64,000 bases of DNA from Nocardioides sediminis (GTDB taxonomy: Bacteria; Actinomycetota; Actinomycetes; Propionibacteriales; Nocardioidaceae). Below, piece after piece: positions 1-8,861 of this stretch; positions within the stretch are counted from its first letter, which is position 1; the number at the start of each line of letters is the position of its first letter. The stretch lies in contig NZ_PZYZ01000005.1 in NCBI RefSeq assembly GCF_003047295.1, positions 270,931 through 334,930 of the forward strand, given 5' to 3'. The notes under the pieces were generated by a model that searched no databases, was not told where the DNA came from, and was given only the letters and a program-made list of their open reading frames with translations. A program made the translations under genes and the position numbers.

Positions 1-134
1 TCCACGCTGTCGTCGAGGCCGAGCACCTTGGTGCCGAGCAGGGCGGCGAGGCCGAACAGCAGGCCGACCACGGCGGCCACGGCGACCAGGGCCACCAGCC
101 CGGTGAGGACCGGACGGTCTTCGCTCTGGGACAC
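1..134 (-). CDS. N-terminus of a small membrane protein (partial)
   Basis: The window cuts this gene after about 44 codons. A GTG start at 134 follows a GAGAGGAGC ribosome site. The peptide begins with a short polar stretch (VSQSEDRPV), followed by a hydrophobic Ala/Val/Leu/Gly-rich segment of about 25 residues that would form one membrane helix or signal anchor. I do not recognise the family and cannot see the C-terminal part. It is transcribed towards the left edge and is separated from the MFS gene by about 120 bases. Confidence 0.55.
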   Translation of the reverse strand, partial: MSQSEDRPVLTGLVALVAVAAVVGLLFGLAALLGTKVLGLDDSV

Positions 135-256
135 GGTGCTCCTCTCGCTCGTACGACGGTCGCGGGCGGGGGTCGGTCCACGACTGCCCGCCATTGTGGG
201 TGACACGGCCAAGGGCCACCAACCCGGCCCGCCGTCAGGTCCCGGAGCGCCGCGAC

Positions 257-1570
257 TCAGGTGGCGGCGCCCCGGCGCTCCCGCTCGGCGACGGCGTGCT
301 CGTCGGTGCGGTTGTCGTAGGACCAGAAGTCCCGCAGCACGGCGGCGGTCAGCAGCACGCCACCGACGCACGCCAGGCCGCCTGACACGATCGACCCGCG
401 TACCGACCAGGCGTCGGCCACGAAGCCGGCGCGGACCTGGCCACCGAGCGGGCCCACCGAGTAGGAGAGCATCTCGATGCCGGCCAGCCGGCCGCGCATG
501 TGCTCGGGGATGGTCTGGTTCCACACGGTGCTGCGGAACACCGCCGAGATCATGTCGGCCGCCCCGGCCATCGCGAAGCACAGCAGTGCCACGGCGAACG
601 ACGGCGCGAGGCCGGCAAGCGCGATGCACGCGCCGTACGCCGTGGCGGCGATGACGATGGCCCGCCCGTGGTGGTGGACGTGCGAGGTCCACCCCGAGAG
701 CGCGGTGGCGACCAGCGCGCCGACGGTCTCGGCGGAGTAGAGCAGGCCCAGCAGCTCGGGGCGCGCGAACACCTCGGACGCCAGCGCCGGGAACAGCACG
801 ATCGGCATCGCCAGCAGCATCGCGGCGATGTCGACGACGTAGGTGCCGAGCAGGTCGCGGCGGCCGACCGCGTAGCGCCACCCCTCGACGATCCCACGCA
901 GGCTCGGCGGCGTCGTCTCGCCCCGGTGCGGGTAGGGGCGCATCGCGGCGTACAGGGCGCACGCGACCGCCAGGGCGCCCACGTTGACCACGAAGCACCA
1001 GCCGATGCCCACCCACGCGATCAGCACGCCACCGATGGCCGGCCCGACCAGCACCCCGACCTGCATCCCGAAGCTCGACAGCGCGTTGGCGGCGGTGATC
1101 TGGTCGTGGCGGACCGTGCGGGGCTCGAGCGCCTCGCGGGACGGGCGCTGCAGCGCGGAGGTGGCGGCCAGCAGCGCGGCCACCACGAAGACCAGCGGGA
1201 TGCTGGGCTCGTCGCGGAACGAGTTGGCGCCCAGGACCGCCATCAGCACGAGCTGGGCCAGGCCGCTGCCGATCAGCAGCCTCCGCCGGTCGACGTGGTC
1301 GGCGAGCGCCCCGCCGTACAGCCCGAAGACGACCAGCGGCACCAGCTCGACGAGGCCGATCGCGCCGACCATGAAGTTGCTGCCGGTCAGGTCGTAGACC
1401 TGGAACGGGATGGCGACGTAGGCGACCATGGCGCCGAGGTAGAAGACCGTGCCGGCGGAGAACAGCAGCCGGAAGTCGCGCGACTCGCGCAGGGGCGTCA
1501 CGTCCATCCGCAGGCGGCGGAGGCGGTCTCGCAGGGTGGGGCCGGTGCTCACGAGGGGCGATCGTCCCAC
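257..1570 (-). CDS. MFS exporter, EntS-like
   Basis: A 437-residue major facilitator with about 12 hydrophobic segments. The N-terminal part (RESRDFRLLFSAGTVFYLGAM) and the loop ADHVDRRRLL between helices 2 and 3 match the MFS_3/EntS branch, which exports siderophores, macrolides and other small compounds by proton antiport in the cytoplasmic membrane. The GTG at 1570 and a second GTG at 1552 are both possible starts; neither has a strong ribosome site. It lies 34 bases after the P450 gene on the same strand, so the two are probably co-transcribed. The substrate cannot be read from sequence. Confidence 0.8.
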   Translation of the reverse strand: MGRSPLVSTGPTLRDRLRRLRMDVTPLRESRDFRLLFSAGTVFYLGAMVAYVAIPFQVYDLTGSNFMVGAIGLVELVPLVVFGLYGGALADHVDRRRLLIGSGLAQLVLMAVLGANSFRDEPSIPLVFVVAALLAATSALQRPSREALEPRTVRHDQITAANALSSFGMQVGVLVGPAIGGVLIAWVGIGWCFVVNVGALAVACALYAAMRPYPHRGETTPPSLRGIVEGWRYAVGRRDLLGTYVVDIAAMLLAMPIVLFPALASEVFARPELLGLLYSAETVGALVATALSGWTSHVHHHGRAIVIAATAYGACIALAGLAPSFAVALLCFAMAGAADMISAVFRSTVWNQTIPEHMRGRLAGIEMLSYSVGPLGGQVRAGFVADAWSVRGSIVSGGLACVGGVLLTAAVLRDFWSYDNRTDEHAVAERERRGAAT

Positions 1571-1604
1571 GAGGCCGGTGCCGCACGCACGGGAGTTGTC
1601 GCGG

Positions 1605-3020
1605 TCAGCGAGCCGTGACCCGGATCCGCGCCCCGCCGCGCGGGACGCTGGTGATGTTGCGGACCTTGGGACGGTCCTCGGCCAAGGACTGCACCGAGCA
1701 CGCCGAGAGCACCTCCCGCAGGACCACCACCCCCTCCATCAGCGAGAACCCGGCGCCGATGCACCGGCGGACACCGCCGCCGAAGGGGATCCACGTGTTG
1801 GGCGCGGGGGTGGCGTCGACGAAGCGCTCGGGCCGGAACGCGCCCGGGTCGTCGAAGTTGTCGGGCCGGGCGTGCGCGAGCAGGATCGACGGCCCCACGG
1901 TCACGCCGGCCGGCAGGTCGATGCCGCCGATGCGGGCGGGAGCGGTGAGGGTGCGGACGACCATCGGGATGACCGGGTGGAGGCGCATCGACTCCTTGAG
2001 GACGGCCTCCAGCCACTCGTCGTCACCGGCGTCGGCGGCGGCCGTGGTCCGCGCCAGCAGCGCCGGGTCCCGGCCGAGCTCGTGGAGGGCCCAGGCGAGC
2101 GCGGTCGCCGTCGTCTCGTGGCCGGCGAGCAGCAGCGTGACGAGCTGGTCGCGCAGCTCCTCGTCGGTGAGGGTGTCCCGCTCACCGGCACCGTCGTCCC
2201 CGCCCACCCGGATCAGCCGCGACAGCACGTCGGTGCGGCTCCCCAGGTCGGGCGCGGCCCGCCGCTCGCGGATCTCGGCGTGGATGAGCTGGTCGAGCTC
2301 GTAGGCGTTGCGCTGGGCCGCCGCCCACGGACCGACCCGACGCAACCGGGGCATCGACCAGCCGAAGAGGACAGCCGGGCTGATGTCGACGACCCGGTTG
2401 ACCCGCGGGCGCAGCAGCGCGAGCCGGCGCTCGTCGGTCACGCCGAACACGACGCGCAGGATCACCTCCAGGGTGAGCCGGTTCATCCGGTCCAGCGCCC
2501 GCAGCTCCTCGCCGTCGTGCCAGGTGGCCACCTCGGCGCGGGCGACCTCGGTGACCAGCGCGCCGTACTCGCGCAGGGCGTGGCCGTTGAAGGCCGGCAT
2601 CAGCAGCTTGCGGGCACGCTGGTGCGCCGGCCCGTCCTGCAGCAGCAGGGAGTGCTCGCCCATCATCGGGCCGAGGATGGCGTTGGCCTTGCCGGCGTGG
2701 AAGGTCGCCGGGTCGGCGGCGAAGATCTCGCGGGCGTGCTCCGGCCGGGTGAAGAGCACCAGCGGTCGGTCCGGCACCATCCGCACGGTGAAGACGTCGC
2801 CGTAGGTGCGGTGCGCCCACGGCACGAACTGGTGGCGGAAGCGCAGCAGCGCGACGCTCTGGAGGACGGCCGGCCAGCGCGGCCCCGGCGGAAGCACCTC
2901 GTGGTCGATCCGGGGCCCGCGGCTGCCGAAGGGCCGCATCCGCCGCAGCCGCTTCTCGGTGAGCGCCGCCGTGGCGGCGTCGTGCGGCAGCTCCGGAGGC
3001 AGGTGCCGGACGGCGGTCAT
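1605..3020 (-). CDS. cytochrome P450
   Basis: A 471-residue P450 monooxygenase. The I-helix oxygen-activation motif AGHETT is at residues 299-304, the K-helix ExxR (KESMR) at 342-346, a PERF motif near 400, and the haem loop FGGGVRRCIG has the thiolate ligand at Cys420. There is no membrane anchor, so it is probably soluble and needs a ferredoxin/reductase pair. It resembles the CYP110/CYP138-like proteins of actinobacteria rather than macrolide P450s, but I cannot assign a subfamily or substrate. It starts 18 bases after the stop of the sucrase/ferredoxin-like gene and is followed by an exporter, which suggests one transcription unit. Confidence 0.92.
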   Translation of the reverse strand: MTAVRHLPPELPHDAATAALTEKRLRRMRPFGSRGPRIDHEVLPPGPRWPAVLQSVALLRFRHQFVPWAHRTYGDVFTVRMVPDRPLVLFTRPEHAREIFAADPATFHAGKANAILGPMMGEHSLLLQDGPAHQRARKLLMPAFNGHALREYGALVTEVARAEVATWHDGEELRALDRMNRLTLEVILRVVFGVTDERRLALLRPRVNRVVDISPAVLFGWSMPRLRRVGPWAAAQRNAYELDQLIHAEIRERRAAPDLGSRTDVLSRLIRVGGDDGAGERDTLTDEELRDQLVTLLLAGHETTATALAWALHELGRDPALLARTTAAADAGDDEWLEAVLKESMRLHPVIPMVVRTLTAPARIGGIDLPAGVTVGPSILLAHARPDNFDDPGAFRPERFVDATPAPNTWIPFGGGVRRCIGAGFSLMEGVVVLREVLSACSVQSLAEDRPKVRNITSVPRGGARIRVTAR

Positions 3021-3038
3021 GGGCCGATCGTAGGCCGC

Positions 3039-3800
3039 TCAGCCCGGGCGGGGCTCCCAGCGCGTGCGCGGCTTCTCGACGAGGTCACCGCAGCTGGCAC
3101 GCCGCGGCGCCACGGGCACCTCGACCAGCTCGACGTCGGGGTCACCGCCGGCGAGCACGTGCAGCTCGCGGACCTGCCCGGACTCCGTCAGCCCGGCCCG
3201 GCCGCGCGAGTGCTCCAGGGGGACCTCGCCGCGCTCGAGGGCGGCGCACGCCTCGACGGAGCTGGTGGCGTCGAGGCGGCCCAGGGTGTGGCCGGACGGG
3301 AGGGCGAGCAGGGTGCCGGAGAAGCGGTGCCCGCCCAGGTGCGTCGTCTCCCAGGTGGCCTCGGGCCACTTCTCGGCGAGCGCGGCGGCGATCGGGCGGC
3401 CGATCTCGGCGCAGCAGCGGTCCCGGCGGCCGTTGGTGCAGACCAGCCACAGCGCTCCGTCGTACGACGCGAGGTCCCGCTCGACGTCGAGGTCGAGCAG
3501 GTCCTCCGGGCCGCCCAGCACACCGGTGCGCACCTCGAAGCCGGAGCCGGTGGCGCGGGCGTGGAAGACCCGGGTCCCGGTGCCCGCTCCCCCGCCGTGG
3601 CGGCGGACCAGCTGCACCCGCACGTCGGCCAGGCCGGCCAGGTGGTCGCGGACGGCCTCGGGCAGCCGGCTCTCGGCGACGGCCTGGCGGCCCCAGGACC
3701 CGGCGTGCTCGACCAGCAGGAGCTCGGTGTCGGTCGGCGCGGTGCCGGCCATCGGCTCCTCGTCGTCCCGGCTGGCGACGGAGCAGCGGAAGTCTGTCAC
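3039..3800 (-). CDS. sucrase/ferredoxin-like family protein
   Basis: A 253-residue protein of the Suc_Fer-like family. It has a thioredoxin-fold ferredoxin domain in the C-terminal half, where WLVCTNGRRDRCCAEIG supplies the cysteines (Cys-x7-CysCys), followed by the TTHLGGHRFSGTLLALPSG stretch typical of the family (as in yeast Apd1 and actinobacterial homologues). These proteins bind a [2Fe-2S] cluster through Cys and His. Its place directly upstream of the P450 gene makes an electron-transfer role for that enzyme possible; this is inference only. No signal peptide is visible. Confidence 0.85.
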   Translation of the reverse strand: MTDFRCSVASRDDEEPMAGTAPTDTELLLVEHAGSWGRQAVAESRLPEAVRDHLAGLADVRVQLVRRHGGGAGTGTRVFHARATGSGFEVRTGVLGGPEDLLDLDVERDLASYDGALWLVCTNGRRDRCCAEIGRPIAAALAEKWPEATWETTHLGGHRFSGTLLALPSGHTLGRLDATSSVEACAALERGEVPLEHSRGRAGLTESGQVRELHVLAGGDPDVELVEVPVAPRRASCGDLVEKPRTRWEPRPG

Positions 3801-3858
3801 CGCGCCAGTGTGCCGGGCGGGTCCTCACGACCCGCAGCCCGGGCCGGGCACCGGCTCC

Positions 3859-6846
3859 TCAGAGCAGCCCGGACCGCCGGGCGATCGCGGCGGCCTCGGT
3901 GCGGGACGCGGCGTCGAGCTTGCCGAGGATGTTGGAGACGTGGACGGACACGGTCTTGGTGGCGATGAACAGCTGCTTGCCGATCTCGCCGTTGGAGCGC
4001 CCCTCGGCGACCAGGGCCAGGATCTCGGCCTCCCGGGGGGTGAGCGTGGCGGTGGCGGCGGGCCGGGGCGCGGGGCTCGAGCCCAGGCCGGTGAGCTCGT
4101 CGAGCAGAGGCTTGAGGCCCACCTGCCGGGCGGTCTCGCGAGCCAGGTCGGCCACCTCGCGCGCCCCGGCGGCGTCGCCCGTCGCGCGCAGCACCTCGGC
4201 CACGCGGAGCCGGACGCGGGCCAGCTCGGGGACGTGCCCGAAGGTGACGAACGCCTGCTCGGCCGCGCGCCAGGCCGCCACGAGCTCGGGCGCCCCCGGC
4301 GGGTCGAGCTGGCTCAGCCACCGCCAGCGCAGCGTCTCGGCCGCGCGGAGGGCCACCCAGGCGTGGTACTCCGGCCCGTGGCTGATCTCGAACTGGGCAT
4401 AGAAGTCGATGACCCGCTCGCCGTCGTCGAGCAGGCGGCGTACGACGTGGGCGGCGGACTCGCGCTCGGCCGCCGACTGGTGCGCGGCGCAGGACGCGAG
4501 CAGGCCGACGACGACCGTGGAGAGCCTCAGCCGGGCCTGGAACCACTCGTGCCAGATGGGCCGGACCGTCTCGACGACGAGGTCGTAGACCTGGACCCCG
4601 CGGGCGGCGTCGCCCCGCTGCTCGGCACGGGCGAGCTCGGCGGTCGCGGCGTTGATCGCGGTGAGCCCGTCGGTGGGCCAGTAGGCGCGCAGCATCTCGA
4701 AGGCGGCTTCCTTGGTGTGGCCGCGCAGCACCTGCACCTGCATCTGGAGGGCGTAGTAGAGCCACTCGTAGACCACCGGCGGGTTGAGCCCCGAGACGTC
4801 GAGCCGGTCGTAGGCCTCCCGCAGCCGGCCTTGGGCGACCAGCACGCTCGCCACCATCTGCCGGGCCTCCGCCGGGAACGGGGCCCACGCGAGGCCCTCC
4901 TCCTCGCCGCGGGTGACGACCCGGCCGTAGGCCTCCAGGGCTCCGTCGAAGTCGCCGAGGTCGTGGTGCAGCCGCCCCAGGAAGTAGAGCGCCCGCAGCT
5001 CGGCATCGACGTGGCCGGCGGCCCGAGCCCGGTCGGCGGTCTCGAGCCACGTCGCGCGGAGCCGGTCGAGGTCGAGGGTCTCGTCGAGGCTGGTCAGCGT
5101 GGTCGCGATCTCGACGGCGATGCCGGTGAGGTTGTGCTTCTGGGCGAGGGCCAGGCCCTCCATGGCCACCGAGCGGGCACGCTCCTCGTTCCACCGGCCC
5201 AGGGTCTGCGCGTGCACGCTCAGCGCCCGGGCGCGCAGCCTGGGCGGGGCGTCGGCCAGCAGCTCGACCGCCTCGGCGGCGATGGCCTCGGGGTCCTCCG
5301 TGGAGTCGGTCAGCAGCAGGGCGGCCGCGATGGAGGTGAGCACCTGGCCGCGGTCGGCGGCCGGGGCGTCGGCCGGCAGGGACGCGAGGTGGGCGCGCAG
5401 GACCTTGATCGCCCTGCCGACCCGGCCGGAGGCGACGAAGGCCTCGGCGCAGCGGCGTACGAGCGCATGCACGTCCACGTCGTCGGGGACCTCCGGCAGG
5501 CCCTCGAGCAGGTCGAGGGCGTCGAGGAACTGCATCGCCGCCTCGTGCGGCCCGCCGACGGCGAAGGCCTGGTTGCCCGCCTCGATGCCGGCCCGGACGG
5601 CGGTGAGTCGGTCGCCGGCCCGGCGCGCGTGCAGCGCGAGCTCGGCCGCAGTGCCCGTCGCGGCCCCGGATCGCAGCGCCTCGCTGAACGCGGTGTGCAG
5701 CCGGGTGCGCTCGCCGGGCAGCAGGTCGTCGTAGACCGCCTCGCCGAGCAGCGCGTGCCGGAAGGCGTAGGCCGACCCGCCGGACCTGGTGAGGACGTTG
5801 GACTCCACCGCGCTGCGCAGCGCGCCCTCGAGATCAGTCGCGTCGAGGCCGGTCACCGCGGCCAGCAGCTCGTGGGACACGTGCCGGCCGGCCACGCTCG
5901 CGACCCGGACGACCTCGCGGGTCCGGTCGTCGAGCCGGTCGAGGCGCACGAGCAGCACGTCGGCCAGCTCGACGGGGACGTGGCCGCCCGTGGCCCACGT
6001 CGCGCCGATCAGCTCCTCGACGAAGAAGGCGTTGCCCTCGGCGCGGTCGACGATCTCGGCGATGCTCGCCTCGCTGATCGTGGTGTCCTTGTGGATCCGG
6101 TAGATGAGCAGGCGCACGTCGGCGTCGCTGAGCGGCTCCACCTGCACCCGCTCGACCCCGCGCAGGCGCACCCACTCCGCGACCTGCGGCCGCAGCGGGT
6201 GGCGGCGGTGGAGGTCGTCGGAGCGGTAGGACACGACCAGCCGCACCGGCCCGGCGAACGGCCGGGAGAACAGGAAGCTCAGCATGTCGCGCGTGGACTG
6301 GTCGGCCCAGTGGGCGTCCTCGACCACCACGAGCAGCGGGCCGTCCTCGGCCACCGCCTCGAGCAGGTCGTGCACCGCGGCGAAGGTGTTGCCGCGGTCG
6401 AGGGACTGGTCCTCGTCGCGGTCGTCGGTGGCGCGCAGCCGTCGGCCCGGCTGGAGGCGGGCGAGCGTGGGGTGACGGTCGGTCACGCTCGCGGCCACCT
6501 CCGGCCGCTCCGCGAGGATGCGCCCGAGGATCTCGGAGAAGGGGAGGTAGGGCAGCGACCCGTCGGCCAGGTCGAGGCAGTGGCCGGCGAGCACGAGCCA
6601 GCCCTCGGCGAGCGCGACGTCGCGCAGCTCGGTCAGCAGTCGGGTCTTGCCGACGCCCGCGTCCCCGGCGAGGAGCACGGCGTGCGGCGTCGGGCCGGCC
6701 CCGGACGCGCGAATGCCGAGCCGGGAGACCAGGTCCTCCAGCTCGGCATCGCGTCCGACGAGGTCGGCACTGCGGGCGGTGGGCACGTCCCACATTCTGG
6801 CGTGTCCCACCGACATCGGCGCACCGTTCGTCTGTGTGGCCGTCAT
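3859..6846 (-). CDS. LuxR-family regulator with AAA ATPase domain (LAL type)
   Basis: A 995-residue STAND-type regulator. The N-terminal NTPase has Walker A GDAGVGKT at residues 61-68 and a Walker B LLVVVED at 171-177. A long helical TPR-like region follows, and a LuxR helix-turn-helix ends the protein (LTPREAEILALVAEGRSNGEI and KTVSVHVSNIL). Such proteins use nucleotide binding and a ligand to switch transcription, as MalT does. Its ATG overlaps the stop of a 39-codon gene (ATGA), so the two are translated together. It may control the downstream ferredoxin-like/P450/MFS genes, but that is inference from order. Confidence 0.93.
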   Translation of the reverse strand: MTATQTNGAPMSVGHARMWDVPTARSADLVGRDAELEDLVSRLGIRASGAGPTPHAVLLAGDAGVGKTRLLTELRDVALAEGWLVLAGHCLDLADGSLPYLPFSEILGRILAERPEVAASVTDRHPTLARLQPGRRLRATDDRDEDQSLDRGNTFAAVHDLLEAVAEDGPLLVVVEDAHWADQSTRDMLSFLFSRPFAGPVRLVVSYRSDDLHRRHPLRPQVAEWVRLRGVERVQVEPLSDADVRLLIYRIHKDTTISEASIAEIVDRAEGNAFFVEELIGATWATGGHVPVELADVLLVRLDRLDDRTREVVRVASVAGRHVSHELLAAVTGLDATDLEGALRSAVESNVLTRSGGSAYAFRHALLGEAVYDDLLPGERTRLHTAFSEALRSGAATGTAAELALHARRAGDRLTAVRAGIEAGNQAFAVGGPHEAAMQFLDALDLLEGLPEVPDDVDVHALVRRCAEAFVASGRVGRAIKVLRAHLASLPADAPAADRGQVLTSIAAALLLTDSTEDPEAIAAEAVELLADAPPRLRARALSVHAQTLGRWNEERARSVAMEGLALAQKHNLTGIAVEIATTLTSLDETLDLDRLRATWLETADRARAAGHVDAELRALYFLGRLHHDLGDFDGALEAYGRVVTRGEEEGLAWAPFPAEARQMVASVLVAQGRLREAYDRLDVSGLNPPVVYEWLYYALQMQVQVLRGHTKEAAFEMLRAYWPTDGLTAINAATAELARAEQRGDAARGVQVYDLVVETVRPIWHEWFQARLRLSTVVVGLLASCAAHQSAAERESAAHVVRRLLDDGERVIDFYAQFEISHGPEYHAWVALRAAETLRWRWLSQLDPPGAPELVAAWRAAEQAFVTFGHVPELARVRLRVAEVLRATGDAAGAREVADLARETARQVGLKPLLDELTGLGSSPAPRPAATATLTPREAEILALVAEGRSNGEIGKQLFIATKTVSVHVSNILGKLDAASRTEAAAIARRSGLL

Positions 6847-6962
6847 CGCGTGGCGCGGCGGGTACGACGGGCGGCGCGCTTGCCGAACGTCCCCCAGTCC
6901 TTGCGGATCTTCTCCTCGCGATAGGAGACCTCTGCGTTGATGAAGCTGTCCGTGGCGAACAT
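6843..6962 (-). CDS. 39-residue basic peptide coupled to the LAL regulator
   Basis: A short gene with a clear ribosome site (GGAAGAG, 4-6 bases before ATG at 6962). The peptide starts MFATDSFINAEVSYREEKI and ends with an Arg-rich tail, giving an amphipathic helix followed by a basic end. Its TGA overlaps the ATG of the regulator by four bases. It resembles the short 'SFINAEVxYRxERI' peptides found in many actinobacteria, which have no known function to my knowledge. Translational coupling to a STAND regulator suggests either a translation-control leader or a small partner protein. Confidence 0.75.
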   Translation of the reverse strand: MFATDSFINAEVSYREEKIRKDWGTFGKRAARRTRRATR

Positions 6963-7017
6963 GTCTCTTCCTTTCGGTGCGGTCCGGCTCTCGGACCGTC
7001 GAGAAGAGATTGCGCCG

Positions 7018-7098
7018 CTGAGGTAGGGCGGGACATCGGGCGGGCGCCGTACATCCGGCCGGGGGGCTACCTCAGATCCGCCGGTGCACCTACCTCAG
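7018..7098. promoter_or_regulatory. three copies of CTACCTCAG upstream of the peptide/LAL operon
   Basis: The 9-mer CTACCTCAG occurs at 7067-7075 and 7090-7098, and inverted (CTGAGGTAG) at 7018-7026. The arms could pair as a hairpin or bind a dimeric regulator. They lie 56 to 136 bases upstream of the peptide start on the minus strand, in the 391-base gap between the divergent regulator and sigma-factor genes. The rest of that gap shows no convincing coding sequence. Confidence 0.45.
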
Positions 7099-7353
7099 GC
7101 CGGCTCGTGCGCTCCCGACCGCCGCTCCGTGGCGTCGCGCCACCACCACACGGTCGCTCGACCGCCGCCCGGCCTCCGCACCGCTCCGCCCGGCCGTACG
7201 ACGCGTCGTACGCCGGTCCCGCACGCGGCGGCGTGCGCACGGTGTCCACGCAGGCGAACCGCCCGTCGACCGGCGTGGGGATCGACGACAATTGGTCATC
7301 GGGTGTATCAGGGAGCCTGGAGCCCACTCCTAGACGACATGGGGGACGTCATC

Positions 7354-7989
7354 ATGGTGAAGGAACGGTGCGTCCCGAGCGAGGATCCGTGGCCGGCCGG
7401 GGGGACGGACGCGGACACTGCCACGTTGGTCGGCGAGGCCCTCAGGGGGAGCCAGCCGGCCTGGGACCAGCTCGTGGAACGCTTCCTGCCCCTGGTGGCG
7501 TCCCTCATGCGCCGCTACCGGGTCACCGGCGCCGACGCCGACGACGTCAACCAGACCGTGTGGCTGCGGCTCGTCGAGCACCTGCACCGCATCGACGACG
7601 CACAGGCGCTGCCCGGCTGGATCGCCACCGTCACCCGGCACGAATGCTTCCGGGTGCAGCAGCAGCGCGGCCGGTCGGTCCCCACGGACCCGCAGGCGAC
7701 CGCGACCTTCGACCGCCCCGAGCGCGCCGCCGACCTGCTCGAGGAGCTGCTGGCCGCCGAGCGGCACACCGCGCTGATGGACGGGCTCCTCGAGCTCCCC
7801 GCCCAGCGGCGCGAGCTGCTGCTCCTGCTCACCGAGGACCCACCCCTGACCTACGCCGAGATCAGCCGGCGCTGCGGCATCCCGGTGGGGAGCATCGGAC
7901 CCACCCGCGCCCGCGCGCTCCAGCAGCTGCGACGCACCCGCGCCTTTCGGCGCCTGACCAGTCCGCACCCGGACGGGAGCCACCGATGA
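7354..7989 (+). CDS. sigma-70 family (ECF-like) RNA polymerase sigma factor
   Basis: About 211 residues with the two domains of an ECF sigma factor. Region 2 contains LVERFLPLVASLMRRYRVTGADADDVNQTVWLRLVEHL, here quoted only in part (DADDVNQTVWLRL), and the -10 recognition helix LPGWIATVTRHE. Region 4 contains LPAQRRELLLLLTEDPPLTYAEISRRCGIPVGSIGPTRARALQQLR, seen as AEISRRCGIPVGSIG. I chose ATG 7354 because GGGGGA lies 7 bases upstream; ATG 7339 is also in frame. The stop overlaps the next gene by four bases (ATGA). This type is commonly found beside S8 and CHAT genes in actinobacteria, as here. Confidence 0.88.
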   Translation: MVKERCVPSEDPWPAGGTDADTATLVGEALRGSQPAWDQLVERFLPLVASLMRRYRVTGADADDVNQTVWLRLVEHLHRIDDAQALPGWIATVTRHECFRVQQQRGRSVPTDPQATATFDRPERAADLLEELLAAERHTALMDGLLELPAQRRELLLLLTEDPPLTYAEISRRCGIPVGSIGPTRARALQQLRRTRAFRRLTSPHPDGSHR

Positions 7990-8432
7990 GCGACCTGACG
8001 CCCGAGGACCAGGGCGTCCTCGACGACCTCACCGCCGCCACGGCGGCCCGCCGCGACGTCGACCCCCGTCACCGCGACGCGGCCCGCGCCGCCTTCACGT
8101 GGCTCACCGTCGACGCCGAGCTGATGGAGCTGACCTACGACTCGCTGGACGAGCCGAGCGCGGTCCGCGGCTCCGTGGGCGCCCAGCCGCGGGCCCTGGC
8201 GTTCACGTCCAGGACCGGCAGCCTCGAGGTGGAGGTGGACGGCGACCGGGTCCGGGGCCACGTGGTGCCGGCGCGTGCAGTCACCGTGGTGATGCGCAAC
8301 GCCGCCGGCGAGATGGCGGAGGCCGACAGCGACGAGGACGGCATGTTCGTGCTCATGGGCACGCTCCCCGGACCGGTGCAGTTCCAGGTGCGCGGCGACG
8401 TCAGCGGTACGACGTCGTGGGTGCGCCTCTGA
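7986..8432 (+). CDS. small partner protein of the sigma factor, beta-sandwich C-terminus
   Basis: A 148-residue protein translated from an ATGA overlap with the sigma gene. The N-terminal half is helical (RDAARAAFTWLTVDAELMEL followed by TYDS). The C-terminal half alternates short hydrophobic strands and ends with a carboxypeptidase-regulatory-like or transthyretin-like pattern (GMFVLMGTLPGPVQFQVRG). I recall similar proteins next to the same sigma type in other actinobacteria. It has no signal peptide or membrane helix. A role as anti-sigma factor or sensor is plausible from its place but nothing in the sequence proves it. Confidence 0.75.
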   Translation: MSDLTPEDQGVLDDLTAATAARRDVDPRHRDAARAAFTWLTVDAELMELTYDSLDEPSAVRGSVGAQPRALAFTSRTGSLEVEVDGDRVRGHVVPARAVTVVMRNAAGEMAEADSDEDGMFVLMGTLPGPVQFQVRGDVSGTTSWVRL

Positions 8433-8447
8433 GCCGCACGCTCTCCC

Positions 8448-8855
8448 TCAGCGGGGGTCAGCACGAGCCACGACGAGGCACGACCCTGCCAGCACCAGCG
8501 TGACCGGGCCGAGCAGGAAGCGTTCCCACGGGCTCTGGGACGCGAAGTTCGCCAGCGCCCCGAGCACCAGCAGCGCCACCAGGACCCAGGAGCCGATCCG
8601 TGCGACAGGCTGCGAGACCCACGGGACCGGGAGACCCGACCGTCGCAGGATGAGTGCGGCGGCAACGGCGTACACGACGATCGACAGTGCGCTGCCGACG
8701 CGGAGGTCGGTCGGGAGCCGACCTTCGGTGGTACCGCCCCACGCCGCTTCACCGAGGGGGGCGCCCGCAGCGAGCAGCAGCTGGAAAACGGCGAGGGCTG
8801 TGAATCCGACGGCCGCGACGACCGCGGCCGCTCTCACGATCGCGGGGTCCCTCAT
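8448..8855 (-). CDS. small integral membrane protein (about 4 helices)
   Basis: A 135-residue protein with hydrophobic segments near residues 8-30, 53-70, 85-105 and 113-128 and short polar loops. No catalytic motif is visible and I do not recognise the family. It begins 6 bases after the stop of a 37-codon membrane peptide gene and probably forms a two-gene operon with it. It ends close to the convergent sigma-factor operon. Confidence 0.7.
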   Translation of the reverse strand: MRDPAIVRAAAVVAAVGFTALAVFQLLLAAGAPLGEAAWGGTTEGRLPTDLRVGSALSIVVYAVAAALILRRSGLPVPWVSQPVARIGSWVLVALLVLGALANFASQSPWERFLLGPVTLVLAGSCLVVARADPR

Positions 8856-8861
8856 GGCCGC

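Noticed and set aside
257..3800. A natural-product gene cluster around the P450 and exporter
   Set aside because: No core biosynthetic enzyme (PKS, NRPS, terpene synthase, RiPP) is present nearby.
3064..6924. A 1286-codon open frame opposite the LAL regulator and Suc_Fer genes
   Set aside because: No recognisable domain and Pro/Gly/Arg-rich throughout; the minus strand has complete ATPase and LuxR domains.
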